DNA from: Kiritimatiellota bacterium
Lineage (GTDB): Bacteria; Verrucomicrobiota; Kiritimatiellia; Kiritimatiellales; Tichowtungiaceae
Assembly: GCA_014381785.1 (NCBI GenBank)
Contig: JACNKZ010000055.1
Coordinates: 36,937 to 100,936 of the forward strand
Direction: 5' to 3'
Length of the DNA stretch: 64,000 bases
Part shown: piece by piece, positions 1 through 11,024 of the stretch
Numbering within the stretch: the first letter of the stretch is position 1
How the letters are laid out: the number at the start of each line of letters is the position of its first letter
Notes under the pieces: model-generated
Databases searched by the model: none
Told to the model about the DNA's origin: nothing
What the model saw: only the letters and a program-made list of their open reading frames with translations
Position numbers and translations under genes: made by a program

Positions 1-1299
1 TAGATCCTCTGCAATCAGAATGCTGTTTTTCGGAATCTGAATATGATCATCGGCAAGGCCGAGAATGCATTTGAGCGTGCGCTCACCCACATCACGCAGA
101 TCGTTGGCGCGTTCGGCCAGCAACTCATTGTCGAGAGCGGAAAGGTTGTTGGCTTCCTGCGTGTAGGCTTTCTGCCAGGCGAAGCCGGCGCTTTTCCCGC
201 GGGTGATCTCCGCGGCAGCTGCGGCAAGGATTTCCGGGTCGTCGAGCAATTCCTGATGCGCCAGGAAAATCCCTGCTTCCGAGGACTCTGAGCTTTTGCA
301 GAGGGCTGCCAGCTGGCCGATCGCGGCCAGCAAGCCCTGCTCCAGTTTCTCCTGCTCGACTGCGGCATCCTGACCATACTCTCCAAGTACCAGTACCGTT
401 TTGGGAAGCTGGAATACATTCCCAATCGCGATGCCCGCTGATGCACTGACACCGATCAGCTCGTTCGGATTATCTGAAAGCGGCGGGGTCTCTTCCGCCG
501 CTTTTCTCTTCACGGATGAACTGACGGTGTCTTCGCCGAGACCGGACAGAATTTCAGCGGTCAACGCCTCAATAGCTGCTTCCGCATCGGCACCGGCAGC
601 GCGGACCTGCACCGTCGCTTTCGGGCCGATGTCCATTTTCATGATTGCCGTCGTGCTCTTGGCGTTACCCTTGTTTGCGCCGCAAATCAGTTCAATCGTG
701 GAAGAGAAGCTTTTCGCCTTTTTGGCAAGCACGGCAGCCGGGCGAGCATGAAGACCTGACGGATTGGCCAGGATGATCGGCTCGGAGCTGATTGCGCTGT
801 TTAGATCCATGCTTTCATCGGTGATCAGGGCGGCATCGGACGAACGAACCGTAAAGAGGTGGTCTTTGCCTTCGACAACAAAACCGGAGTTCAGTGAGAG
901 CTCGGCTTTATCGCTGTTGGTGATCACGATTTGAGTGAGCAGACTTTTCGCATTGAGCGCCACATAATCCATATCGAATTCGATCAGCAGATCGCCGGTT
1001 TCAACCCTGTCGCCCTCTTGAACGACTGGAGCAAACCCCACTCCCTTGAGACCGACGGTATCGAGTCCAAGATGCATCATCACTTCGAGGCCGGAGGGCG
1101 TCATCATGGTGACCGCGTGGTGCGAGGGGTGAACCTGCGTAATCGTGCCGGGACACGGGGCCAGCAGTCGGCTTTCAACCGGGTCGATCGATACACCGTC
1201 GCCCACCATTCGCTCTGCAAACACCGGATCGGGAACCTGATCGATCGGGATGATGGTCCCGGTCATCGGCGCTTGTAAAATCAAGCTCGTATTACTCAT
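1..1299 (-). CDS. PTS multiphosphoryl protein: IIA(Glc-type)-HPr-enzyme I fusion (3' part outside window)
   Basis: Translating the minus strand from ATG at 1299 gives 433 residues without a stop, running off the left edge. Residues about 1-150 resemble a glucose-family EIIA domain, with MMHLGLDTVGL matching the active-histidine loop (HxGIDTV in the family). Residues about 174-262 are an HPr domain, with NPSGLHARPAAV around the phosphorylated histidine (about residue 185) and a Ser-46-like site in GNAKSTTAIM. From about residue 275, GVSASAGIAIG starts enzyme I, which is cut off before its catalytic histidine. Such fusions carry phosphate from phosphoenolpyruvate through EI, HPr and IIA to a membrane IIBC partner; none is visible here. 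Domain order is read directly; sugar specificity cannot be told. Confidence 0.9.
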   Translation of the reverse strand, partial: MSNTSLILQAPMTGTIIPIDQVPDPVFAERMVGDGVSIDPVESRLLAPCPGTITQVHPSHHAVTMMTPSGLEVMMHLGLDTVGLKGVGFAPVVQEGDRVETGDLLIEFDMDYVALNAKSLLTQIVITNSDKAELSLNSGFVVEGKDHLFTVRSSDAALITDESMDLNSAISSEPIILANPSGLHARPAAVLAKKAKSFSSTIELICGANKGNAKSTTAIMKMDIGPKATVQVRAAGADAEAAIEALTAEILSGLGEDTVSSSVKRKAAEETPPLSDNPNELIGVSASAGIAIGNVFQLPKTVLVLGEYGQDAAVEQEKLEQGLLAAIGQLAALCKSSESSEAGIFLAHQELLDDPEILAAAAAEITRGKSAGFAWQKAYTQEANNLSALDNELLAERANDLRDVGERTLKCILGLADDHIQIPKNSILIAEDL

Positions 1300-1713
1300 G
1301 TCTATCTCTCTTCATTACCTGCTAAAATGACGGCCCTGCACGGCTTCAAACGTCGGACAAACCACGCGCCATTTAATCAAATCATTTTACAGAAGGAACG
1401 AGAAATGATTCCAATTCGTTTTCTCACATTCCTCTATCACGTTGTAAAATCAGTAAGAACCGCCATCTTGGCGTAGTTGTGTTGCTTCTTCAAGCCCTAG
1501 AAACAGCTTCGTATCGGCCTGTTTGTTTTCCACGGGACTCCTCTAGATTTTATCTACTTCGCACAACAGGAGTCTCGGAATCTCTAACGGACGGCGCGCC
1601 CGCACAACTCTTTGCTGAAATAAATATTATAAATCATTAGAAAAATAAGCTGTTTTCATCATACTGTGGATTGAATCAGCCTAGCTGAGCTTGAAGAAAT
1701 AAATGATTTTGAA
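1300..1713. other. Intergenic region between divergent genes
   Basis: 414 bases separate the divergent PTS fusion and the CotH gene, so both promoters should lie here. I see no convincing reading frame, RNA gene or strong promoter pair. There is a small perfect hairpin (CGCCA-TCT-TGGCG, about 1461-1473) of unknown meaning. The last 100 bases are AT-rich. Confidence 0.4.
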
Positions 1714-4700
1714 ATGATGAAGAAAACATTCCGACAAACGATCAAATACGGCTCTATTTTAACGGTGTTCCTGGCAATGTTTGCCAGCGTTAGCCATGGG
1801 CAAACGATCCATATGAGCGAAATCGTTGCCGACAACGACAGTAGTCTGCTAGACGAAAATGGTGATTCATCCGATTGGATCGAACTGTACAACCCCTCAG
1901 ACCAGTCCGTCAGTGTCGATGGCTGGTTTCTGACCGACGATACCAACAATCTAACTCTATGGAGCTTCCCCGCCACCAACATTGTAGCCAAGGGGTTTCT
2001 GGTCGTATTCGCCTCTGATAAAAACCGATCCGTGGCGGGTTCGGAGCTGCATACCAACTTTAAGCTGAGTGCCGCGGGTGAATATTTAGCACTGATTCAC
2101 TCCGACGGAAACACCGTAAAAAACAGTCTCATCTTCCCGGCATTGGAGAAAGACGTCTCTTTCGGCTATGCCTTTACCAATGGAGAGATCGACACCTCTG
2201 ACACCGGGCTGTTAACGACTCCAACTCCGGGATCCATCAATACCAACATCGCTTATGAAGGATATGTCGAAACACCGGTCACCTTCCCTCAACGGGGGTT
2301 CTATGATGCTCCGTTTCAGGTTTCTGTTTCCAATACAACCGACGGAGCAACCGTGCGCTACACCCTTGACGGGTCGGAACCCACCGAGGAGAGCACACCC
2401 TATTCCGGTCCCATCACGATTTCCGCCACCACCAATCTGCGCGTCCGCGCCTTCATGGATGGGTGGAAAGCCTCTTATCCGCGCACCGACACCTATATTT
2501 TTGTGGATGATGTTGTGACTCAGCCATCCTCGCAATACTACACCAACAGTCAGATCATCAACCTCGGCATGGATGAGGGAGTGCTCAACAAAACCTATCA
2601 GGATGCATCCAATCAGGTTTTCAGTGTGCAGGACGCGCTAAAAGCCATTCCAACAATTTCCGTTACAACCGATCACGACAACCTTTACGATTCCGCCATC
2701 GGTATTTACGTTAACGCTACAGAGCGCTGGGAACGGCCGGCATCGGTGGAGCTGATCAATCCCGATGGCAGCAAAGGCTTCCATATCAACGCCGGGTTGC
2801 GCATCCGCGGCGGCTGGAGCCGACACAATTATTTTCCGAAACATGCATTTCGTCTGTTCTTCAGATCGGAATACGGTGCTGCCAAACTCGACTATCCTCT
2901 GTTTGAAGACGAAGGAGTCACCTCGTTCGATAAAATTGATCTGCGCACCGCCCAAAACTATAATTGGGTAAATGGAACTGCAGCGGAGAAACTAAAAAAC
3001 ACTTTTCTCCGAGATATCCTCTGCCGTGATGCCGCCAGCGCCATGGACGATGCCTATACCCGCAGCCGCTACTATCACCTCTATCTCAATGGACTCTACT
3101 GGGGATTGTTCATGACCGAAGAGCGGCCGGTCGCCAGCTTTGCCGCCGATTATTTCGGTGGTGACAAAGAGGATTATGATGCCATAAAGACCACATCGTG
3201 GATCGATGACCCCTCGTATCAGATCGAGGCGACCGATGGCACCACCGATGCCTACCAGCGGCTCTACACCGCCGCGATGAATGGATTTGCTACCAATGCC
3301 GACTATTTTGCCATCCAGGGCATGGACGCTCAGGGCGAACCGGATCCAACCAAGGAAAAGCTGTTGGATCTCAACAACATGATCGACTATGTGCTGCTGA
3401 TCGATTATGCAGGCGCTTCCGACAACGGAATAAGTGCGTTCGGCGACAACACGAAGGTTAACAATATCTATGCGCTCTACAACCGCGCTAACCCCGATGG
3501 CTTCAAATGGATCCAGCACGATTGCGAGCATGCCTTTGACACCTCGACTTCCCTCGACCGGACCGGACCTTTCACCAACTACAACTTCACACTACCGCAC
3601 TATTTCAATGCCCAGACGCTGCACGACCGGCTGCGTACGAATGCCGAATACCGCCTTGCCTTTGCCGACCGGGCTTACAAGCACCTTGAAAACGGGGGCG
3701 CCCTCGTGCACACCAACATGCAGGCGCTGGTCGACTACCGCACCGCTCAAATCGACCGCGCCATCGTCGCCAACGCCGCGCGCTGGGGAAATACCAGTCT
3801 CGACCGCGACACCTGGACGAACGCGGTTGCCGAACTCCGCGCCTTTTTCCCAACCCGGACCCCACAGGTACTCGACTATCTCGATGCCGACGGCCTGCTA
3901 CCCGCCCTCGCCCGCCCGCAGTTCGACCCGTCCGGTGGATTGGTGGATGATGGAACCGTCATCAGTCTGACGTCCTCCGGCTCGGCCATCTATTTCACTA
4001 CCGACGGTACCGACCCGCGTGCCATCGGCGGCGGAGCGGCCGGGACTTTATATACAGAAGCCATCGCGATTCACCAACCCACACGGATTAAGGCGCGATG
4101 CTTTGATGGCTCCGAATGGAGTGCGCTGACCGAAACGGATTTCTGGACGGCGGAGATTCCGCTGGCCGTTACCGAGCTGATGTATCATGCCCCCGCCGGC
4201 AATCCGGCTGAATTCATCGAAATTCGAAACATTTCCGATAGGACCGTCCCGCTCAATGGCTACAAACTCGATAACGCGGTCTCCTTCAAATTCGAGCACG
4301 GCCCGACCACCCTCGCGCCCGGAGAATACCTCGTGGTGGTCGACGACCTCGCCGTCTTCAGCGCAACCTACCCGACCAACGGCATCACCATCGCCGGCGA
4401 ATTCAGCGGCGACCTCAGCAACAATGGTGAACGGATCGATCTCGAATTCCACAATCAGGACCTGATTTCATTCAGCTACTCCGATGCGCGCAACTGGCCG
4501 CAAGCCGCCGACGGTGCCGGACATTCACTTGTGCCGCTGGAATCCGCGGTTGATGGCCAAGAATCCGGATCGCTCGACTATGGCGGCAACTGTCGTGCCA
4601 GCACATACACCAACGGCTCCCCGGGTTTCGCAGACCCAACACCGGGCGCAACCGTGCTGCTGAATGAGATCACGGCGCACACCGATACCGGGTTGGCTCC

Positions 4701-7449
4701 GCCGTTTGATTCGAACGACGGGATCGAGCTTTACAACCCGACCGCGTCCACTATTGACCTGAGCGGTTGGGGCCTGAGTGACGACCGTGATGATCTGACC
4801 CAGTTCATCATACCCAACAGTACGACAATCGCTGCGGGCGGATTTATCGTTTTCGATGAAAACGATTTTCATACCGACCGCACCAACGGCTTTGGTCTCA
4901 ATAAATCAGGCGAGCAGGTTTACTTATTCGATCCCGCCCGCGGCGTGGCAGACGCGATCCGCTTCAAGGGACAGGAAAACGGGATTGCGCGCGGTCGTTA
5001 TCCGGATGGTTCCAATTATTGGGTAGCGACACGTCCAACCCCTGGAAGTACAAACCAGCCCTGCCCACTTCCGTTCCGCATCAGCGAACTGATGTATCAT
5101 CCGTTTCCACCGGCGGGCTCGGAAATGGAATACATTGTAATCGAGAATATCGAAGGCGCGAGCGCTTCACTGGAAAACACAGTCGGCAGCTATCGCATTG
5201 ACGGCGGCGTTTCCTACACCTTCCCGGCGGGCCTGTCGCTGGCGGCGGGCGAGAAGATCCGGGTGGTTTCTTTCGATCCGGCAGTCGACACCGTTTTACT
5301 TGCCCAGTTCCGTCTCCGATACGGATTGAGCCCGACCGACTCTGTTTACGGCCCCTATGAAGGCGAGCTCTCCAATCGCGGCGAACGGGTGGCACTGGAG
5401 CGGCCGCAGGCATCGGACGACCCCCTGAACCCGCTCGACATCTCGTGGGCGGTTGTGGATGAGCTATACTATTTTGATCAGAGCCCGTGGCCGACCAGCG
5501 CCGACGGAGCGGGTCATCCACTTGTCCGCACCGGCCTCTCGAGCTGGGGAGTTCCCGACACTCCCCTCATAGTCATGGGAATTTCAGAATCATCTTTCTT
5601 TACCAGAGAAATGCTCGGGCAGACTCCACCCGACTCCACATTCGACGTCTGGAACAGCGGAGAGGCATCCCTGAATTATTCAATCACCGCGGATGTTGCA
5701 TGGATTTCCGTTTCGCCGTCCAGCGGATCGAGCACGGGAGAACATGCCAGCGTATCCCTTAGCTATGACACCGCCGCGTTAACGGCCGGCTCTCATACCG
5801 GGCGGGTGGATGTAGCCGCTTCCGGAGCATTGAACTCGCCCCAACAGATCCTCGTTGTGCTGGATCTATATGAACAATTGCTCGACCATTTTTCGTGGGA
5901 CCCGGTCGCAACAAATCAGGCCGCGGGACAGCCCTTCTATGTAAGGCTTACCGCGCGGGATCAATATAGTGATCCCATGTTGTCGTTTAGCGTTCCGATA
6001 CCGATTTCCGGAAAAATAAAAACAGAAGAACCTGAAGAGATCGAGATAGGAACCGGCTCACAGTCATGGAGTTTCCCAATGTTTACCTATTACCATGACT
6101 CAAGAACTCAGGTGATTTATCTGAACAACGAGCTGGGGGAAGCCTGCAGTGTGACCTCTCTCGCGCTCAATGTCAGTAGCATCCCGGGACAAGCACTGAA
6201 CAATTGGACCCTCCGGATGCGGCATACGTCCTTGGACAGCTATGGCAGCGCGCCGGAATGGGAGTCGGACTGGACCACTGTTTTCCAGAACAACACCACC
6301 GTTTCCTCTACGGGTTGGATCACGTTCGAATTTGATACCCCGTTCGAATATAACGGAACCGATCATCTGATGATTGACTTCAGCCACAACAATACGTCTT
6401 GGAGCAGTTACGGAGGATGTTATGCGACCGCATCACCATCCACTCGCGCAATCTATTATTATTCTGATAGTGGCTGGGGAGATCCATTGGCGTGGGAAAA
6501 CAGTACGCCGACACCGAAACAATCGTCCAATGTTCCCAACATTAAACTGGGGGGCACGGTTACTGAGTCCGCCTCCGTCACCATCTCACCCTCTACAACA
6601 GGTAATTTTATAAACGGTGTGTGGACGGGCACCCTGACGGTGCAGGATATAGGCACCAATATCTTTCTATTTGCGAATGACGGAAACAGTCACGTAGGCA
6701 GCAGCAATCCTTTTAATGTTGCGATAACACTCGATGCCGATGGCGACGAAATACCCGATGCTTGGGAGATCGCCTTTTTTGGACTTCCGTCCAGCTGTGT
6801 TTCTACGAATGATGCTGACCATGACGGGCTCAATAACCTTCAGGAATATATCACAGGCATGAACCCGACAAATGCTGCGTCATGTTTCAAAATTGGCGTA
6901 TCGGAACAGCCTGACGGGTTCATCGTTAACTGGGATTCGGTCGAGGGGCGGTTCTACGATGTGCTTTGGACATCGAATCTGGTGCATGGCTTCCAAACAC
7001 TGGCATCTGCAATCCCCTTCCCGGCTAACAGTTATACCGACCGCGTCCATTCAGTATCTTCCGCTGGATTTTATTGTGTAGCCGTTCGGTTGCCGTTTAT
7101 CGGTGATCTCGATGGTGACGGCTTGCCGGATACCTGGGAGATGAATTATTTCCTGGCTCTGGAACAGGCAAACCCTGACTGGGACTTTGACGGACAGAAC
7201 AATCTCGAAGAATATATTGCCGACACCAACCCGACCAATCCGGCCTCCTTATTTGTCGTGGAGCACATATCCGGCCCGACCCTGTATTGGACAGCAAAGC
7301 CGGGTCGCGTTTACTCCGTCTACTGGACCAACGACCTTGACCAACCCTTCATCCGCATCGCTTTCGATCTGACCACAGGAAGTTACACCGACAGCGAGCA
7401 CGCAGGGGATTCACCGAATTACTATGGAATAGAAGTCGAGATGGACTAA
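1714..7449 (+). CDS. Giant secreted CotH / lamin-tail / chitobiase-domain protein
   Basis: A 1911-residue exported protein. A signal peptide covers about residues 1-30. A lamin-tail-like domain follows (about 32-140), then a chitobiase C-terminal-like Ig domain (about 188-260, with YTLDGSEPT). A CotH domain spans about 310-720, with RIRGGWSR and HDCEHAFD as likely active-site motifs. A second chitobiase-like domain (about 733-802) is followed by three more lamin-tail domains starting near 818, 982 and 1122. A BACON-like Ig domain lies near 1309-1390. Two acidic 'DxDGDxxPDxWE' segments (about 1675 and 1799) are each followed by a short beta module. CotH proteins are atypical secreted kinases in spore formers; here the usual DxD motif reads DCE, so activity is uncertain. 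No copy of the TTCCAA palindrome was seen in it. ATG codons at 1714 and 1717 are both possible starts. Confidence 0.85.
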   Translation: MMKKTFRQTIKYGSILTVFLAMFASVSHGQTIHMSEIVADNDSSLLDENGDSSDWIELYNPSDQSVSVDGWFLTDDTNNLTLWSFPATNIVAKGFLVVFASDKNRSVAGSELHTNFKLSAAGEYLALIHSDGNTVKNSLIFPALEKDVSFGYAFTNGEIDTSDTGLLTTPTPGSINTNIAYEGYVETPVTFPQRGFYDAPFQVSVSNTTDGATVRYTLDGSEPTEESTPYSGPITISATTNLRVRAFMDGWKASYPRTDTYIFVDDVVTQPSSQYYTNSQIINLGMDEGVLNKTYQDASNQVFSVQDALKAIPTISVTTDHDNLYDSAIGIYVNATERWERPASVELINPDGSKGFHINAGLRIRGGWSRHNYFPKHAFRLFFRSEYGAAKLDYPLFEDEGVTSFDKIDLRTAQNYNWVNGTAAEKLKNTFLRDILCRDAASAMDDAYTRSRYYHLYLNGLYWGLFMTEERPVASFAADYFGGDKEDYDAIKTTSWIDDPSYQIEATDGTTDAYQRLYTAAMNGFATNADYFAIQGMDAQGEPDPTKEKLLDLNNMIDYVLLIDYAGASDNGISAFGDNTKVNNIYALYNRANPDGFKWIQHDCEHAFDTSTSLDRTGPFTNYNFTLPHYFNAQTLHDRLRTNAEYRLAFADRAYKHLENGGALVHTNMQALVDYRTAQIDRAIVANAARWGNTSLDRDTWTNAVAELRAFFPTRTPQVLDYLDADGLLPALARPQFDPSGGLVDDGTVISLTSSGSAIYFTTDGTDPRAIGGGAAGTLYTEAIAIHQPTRIKARCFDGSEWSALTETDFWTAEIPLAVTELMYHAPAGNPAEFIEIRNISDRTVPLNGYKLDNAVSFKFEHGPTTLAPGEYLVVVDDLAVFSATYPTNGITIAGEFSGDLSNNGERIDLEFHNQDLISFSYSDARNWPQAADGAGHSLVPLESAVDGQESGSLDYGGNCRASTYTNGSPGFADPTPGATVLLNEITAHTDTGLAPPFDSNDGIELYNPTASTIDLSGWGLSDDRDDLTQFIIPNSTTIAAGGFIVFDENDFHTDRTNGFGLNKSGEQVYLFDPARGVADAIRFKGQENGIARGRYPDGSNYWVATRPTPGSTNQPCPLPFRISELMYHPFPPAGSEMEYIVIENIEGASASLENTVGSYRIDGGVSYTFPAGLSLAAGEKIRVVSFDPAVDTVLLAQFRLRYGLSPTDSVYGPYEGELSNRGERVALERPQASDDPLNPLDISWAVVDELYYFDQSPWPTSADGAGHPLVRTGLSSWGVPDTPLIVMGISESSFFTREMLGQTPPDSTFDVWNSGEASLNYSITADVAWISVSPSSGSSTGEHASVSLSYDTAALTAGSHTGRVDVAASGALNSPQQILVVLDLYEQLLDHFSWDPVATNQAAGQPFYVRLTARDQYSDPMLSFSVPIPISGKIKTEEPEEIEIGTGSQSWSFPMFTYYHDSRTQVIYLNNELGEACSVTSLALNVSSIPGQALNNWTLRMRHTSLDSYGSAPEWESDWTTVFQNNTTVSSTGWITFEFDTPFEYNGTDHLMIDFSHNNTSWSSYGGCYATASPSTRAIYYYSDSGWGDPLAWENSTPTPKQSSNVPNIKLGGTVTESASVTISPSTTGNFINGVWTGTLTVQDIGTNIFLFANDGNSHVGSSNPFNVAITLDADGDEIPDAWEIAFFGLPSSCVSTNDADHDGLNNLQEYITGMNPTNAASCFKIGVSEQPDGFIVNWDSVEGRFYDVLWTSNLVHGFQTLASAIPFPANSYTDRVHSVSSAGFYCVAVRLPFIGDLDGDGLPDTWEMNYFLALEQANPDWDFDGQNNLEEYIADTNPTNPASLFVVEHISGPTLYWTAKPGRVYSVYWTNDLDQPFIRIAFDLTTGSYTDSEHAGDSPNYYGIEVEMD

Positions 7450-7569
7450 AAGTCCCCGCGCCGAACTCAAGTGCTTTAAGGAACAGGATCTTTTTCTTAG
7501 GAAACCCCCTGAGTACGCAGCAAAAAAAACCATGTGTTTCTCACAACGGCTATAGCGTGGCCTGGACAC

Positions 7570-7603
7570 AAAAAAGCCGCCCCGGAGACCGGAGCGGCTT
7601 TCG
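7570..7603 (-). terminator. Rho-independent terminator of gap
   Basis: Read on the minus strand, AAAGCCGCTCCGG, a short loop, then CCGGGGCGGCTTT form a GC-rich stem with one mismatch, followed by a T run. It lies 18 bases past the gap stop codon. Confidence 0.85.
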
Positions 7604-7620
7604 GATCGAAGAATCGGGCG

Positions 7621-8700
<1,080 letters not shown>

Positions 8701-8775
8701 TCAATCCATTGCGAGGTGAAACTTGACACCCTCCCCGTCAGCCCTGAAACTCTGCCAAACCCATGAGATTTTACT

Positions 8776-9552
8776 ATGATTAAACGTTCCTATAATTTAA
8801 CTGCCGTAATGGGCATTCCGATCCGGGTGCACCTGACGCTGGTTATCCTGCTCCTTTTTGTCGCCTTTACCCGCGGACTGTCTGGTGTTCTGATCGCGGT
8901 CGGCGTGTTCGCCAGTGTCGCCCTGCACGAGCTGGGCCACTCCTGGGTGGCCATCCGCAAAGGGTGCCAGGTGCGCGAAATTATGCTGCTACCCATCGGC
9001 GGCGTCGCCAAAATGAGCCACATCCCCTCCCGCCCGAGGGATGAATTTCTGATTGCGGCGGCCGGACCGCTCGCCAGTTTTCTGCTGGCGGTGCTCTTCT
9101 GGCTCCTAACCGCCACCGGTGGTTTTACTCAGTTTTTCATCAACCTGTTCGTCATTAACCTGATGCTGTGCCTGTTCAACCTGCTCCCGTCGTTTCCGAT
9201 GGACGGCGGTCGCATCTTCCGCGCCTTCATGACGCCGCGGCTCGGACGGCTGAAGGCCACGGCGCTCGCCGCGCGCATCGGGCGCATCATGGCCGTAGCC
9301 TTTGGAATCTTCGGACTGTTCAATGGGAACTTCATTCTGATTCTGATCGCGATTTTCATCTATAACGCGGCCGGAGCGGAATACCGCGCGGTGTATGCGC
9401 AGCATATGAGTCAGGAATGGTTCACGGTGGAGCCGCAGGCCGACATCCATGTCAGCCCGCCTCCCTATGCGCACAAAGCTCCACCGTTCTGGAAAAAGTG
9501 GAAAAAGAACACCAACGCATTTTTCAACGATCTGTTCAAAAACTGGGAGTAA
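8776..9552 (+). CDS. Site-2 protease family (M50) intramembrane zinc metalloprotease
   Basis: A 258-residue membrane protein with several hydrophobic segments. HELGH, about 55 residues in, is the zinc-binding motif buried in a transmembrane helix. NLLPSFPMDGGR holds the third zinc ligand (Asp in the NPxPxDGG-like motif). Members cleave transmembrane substrates, often anti-sigma factors. Unlike many relatives it has no CBS or PDZ domain; the C-terminus is a short cytoplasmic-type tail rich in Lys and Trp. Substrate unknown. No strong ribosome binding site is visible before the ATG. Confidence 0.88.
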   Translation: MIKRSYNLTAVMGIPIRVHLTLVILLLFVAFTRGLSGVLIAVGVFASVALHELGHSWVAIRKGCQVREIMLLPIGGVAKMSHIPSRPRDEFLIAAAGPLASFLLAVLFWLLTATGGFTQFFINLFVINLMLCLFNLLPSFPMDGGRIFRAFMTPRLGRLKATALAARIGRIMAVAFGIFGLFNGNFILILIAIFIYNAAGAEYRAVYAQHMSQEWFTVEPQADIHVSPPPYAHKAPPFWKKWKKNTNAFFNDLFKNWE

Positions 9553-9567
9553 GCCGCCGGCTTACTC
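9547..9567. terminator. Hairpin shared by two convergent genes
   Basis: GAGTAAGCC-GCC-GGCTTACTC is a perfect 9-bp stem with a 3-base loop. It overlaps the stop codons of the convergent genes ending at 9552 and 9562. The T run is short, so a bidirectional terminator role is likely but not certain. Confidence 0.55.
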
Positions 9568-9903
9568 TCCTTTGTATTCGTAGGCGTCGCCGGAATACTC
9601 CGCCTCGGGATCGGGATAGCGGAAGAAAAAGTCCCAGATCAAAAGCACGATCAAAATGACCCCACTAATCGATAAAGCGGTCGTCCAGAACCTCTTGCTG
9701 AACTCCGGTTTTTTCATCAGATGCAGAAAGCGTCGAAAGCCGCTGTTTTTTCGACGGCGGCGATTCGTTCTGGAAACATCTTTCTCCATCGCCTCATCAA
9801 AACTCTCGCTACTGTGCCGGCGACGACGCGTCGGCTCTGGAGGAGTCTCCTCCTTTTTCGCCCACGGCGATTCTTTGACATTATAAATATCCGACGACGG
9901 CAT
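9562..9903 (-). CDS. Small basic protein with one membrane segment
   Basis: Encodes 113 residues. The first 70 are hydrophilic and rich in Arg, Lys and Glu, with two arginine clusters (TRRRRHSS and TNRRRRKNS). One hydrophobic helix follows (about 76-94), and the tail is acidic. No family is recognised. It is probably a bitopic inner-membrane protein with a cytoplasmic N-terminus (positive-inside rule). It is convergent with the site-2 protease gene. Confidence 0.6.
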   Translation of the reverse strand: MPSSDIYNVKESPWAKKEETPPEPTRRRRHSSESFDEAMEKDVSRTNRRRRKNSGFRRFLHLMKKPEFSKRFWTTALSISGVILIVLLIWDFFFRYPDPEAEYSGDAYEYKGE

Positions 9904-9956
9904 AAATCATTCCTTGTTGAGGGGAAACCCTACACTAACCGCAGAGATCGCAACAA

Positions 9957-11024
9957 TTACAAACCGCGCGCAAAAGCGGCGGCCGCCTCAAACAGCAGTT
10001 CGCGACTGCGGCGCATCGACTCTTCCGTGCTCATCCCGGCCGGCTGGAGTGTCGCCACCCATTCAACCCCGGCGGCGCGCCATTCAGTTTCGGAGAGCTT
10101 TACGCAACCGGCAATGACCCCGGTTTTGGCTCCGGCGGCTTTGGCCAGCCGCTGCACGCCATCGACCACCTTGCCCTGCACCGACTGCGAATCGAATTTC
10201 CCTTCACCGGTCAGCACCCAGTCCGCGCCCGACAGCGCATCGGCCAGACCGACAACCTCCATCACGGTATCTATCCCCGGCACCAGCCTGCCGCCCATAA
10301 AGGCCACCGCGCCGAACGCGAGTCCGCCGGCAGCTCCTGCGCCCGGCAGATCGCGGATGTCTTTTCCTAGTTGCTCTTTCACCGCATCCGCAAGAGCGGC
10401 AAGCCGCCTGTCAAGAAGCTCGACCTGCTCCGGGGTCGCGCCCTTTTGCGGGCCGTAAACCTGCGCGGCGCCGTTCGGGCCGCACAGCGGGTTGGTCACA
10501 TCGCACAGCACATCAATCTCAGGAAACGTCAGCTTTTCAGGAGGAATAATTGCCGCCATGCTATGGCTCCAGCCGAGCGCTTCGGCGGCGCCGACACCGC
10601 CATCGATGGTCGCGCTGCCGCCAACGGTAAGAAGAATTTTTTCGGCGCCCTTTGCGACGGCGGCTTTGATCAGCTCGCCGGTGCCATAGGTGGTGGCGAT
10701 CATCGGATTGCGCTCTTCGGGTTTCAGCAGCGGCAGCCCGCTGGCCACCGCCATCTCGACCACCGCGGTTTTACTCTCCGGCAGCCAGGCGTAACCGGCT
10801 TCGACGCGCATATGCGGCAACGGACCGGTCACGGTTTGGGAAATCCATTCGCCGCCAAGCGCGGACATCATCGCCTCGGCGGTACCTTCGCCGCCGTCGG
10901 CCATCGGCAGAATCACAGCTTCCACATCCGGTCGGACAGAAACGATGCCATCACGAACTGTTTCACATGCCTCGCGCGCCGACAGGTTCCCCTTAAAGGA
11001 ATCAAATGCGAGGACGATCTTCAT
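9957..11024 (-). CDS. Glycerate kinase (GarK/GlxK family)
   Basis: A 355-residue kinase of the glycerate 2-kinase family. The N-terminus VLAFDSFKGNLSA is a hallmark of the family (DSFKGSLSA). MADGGEGT and GGSATIDGGVGA form the glycine-rich substrate and nucleotide loops, and LTGEGKFDSQS is the conserved C-terminal motif. It phosphorylates D-glycerate, feeding it into lower glycolysis. Its ATG overlaps the waaA stop codon by four bases (ATGA), so the two are co-transcribed and probably translationally coupled. The functional link with Kdo transfer is unclear. Confidence 0.93.
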   Translation of the reverse strand: MKIVLAFDSFKGNLSAREACETVRDGIVSVRPDVEAVILPMADGGEGTAEAMMSALGGEWISQTVTGPLPHMRVEAGYAWLPESKTAVVEMAVASGLPLLKPEERNPMIATTYGTGELIKAAVAKGAEKILLTVGGSATIDGGVGAAEALGWSHSMAAIIPPEKLTFPEIDVLCDVTNPLCGPNGAAQVYGPQKGATPEQVELLDRRLAALADAVKEQLGKDIRDLPGAGAAGGLAFGAVAFMGGRLVPGIDTVMEVVGLADALSGADWVLTGEGKFDSQSVQGKVVDGVQRLAKAAGAKTGVIAGCVKLSETEWRAAGVEWVATLQPAGMSTEESMRRSRELLFEAAAAFARGL

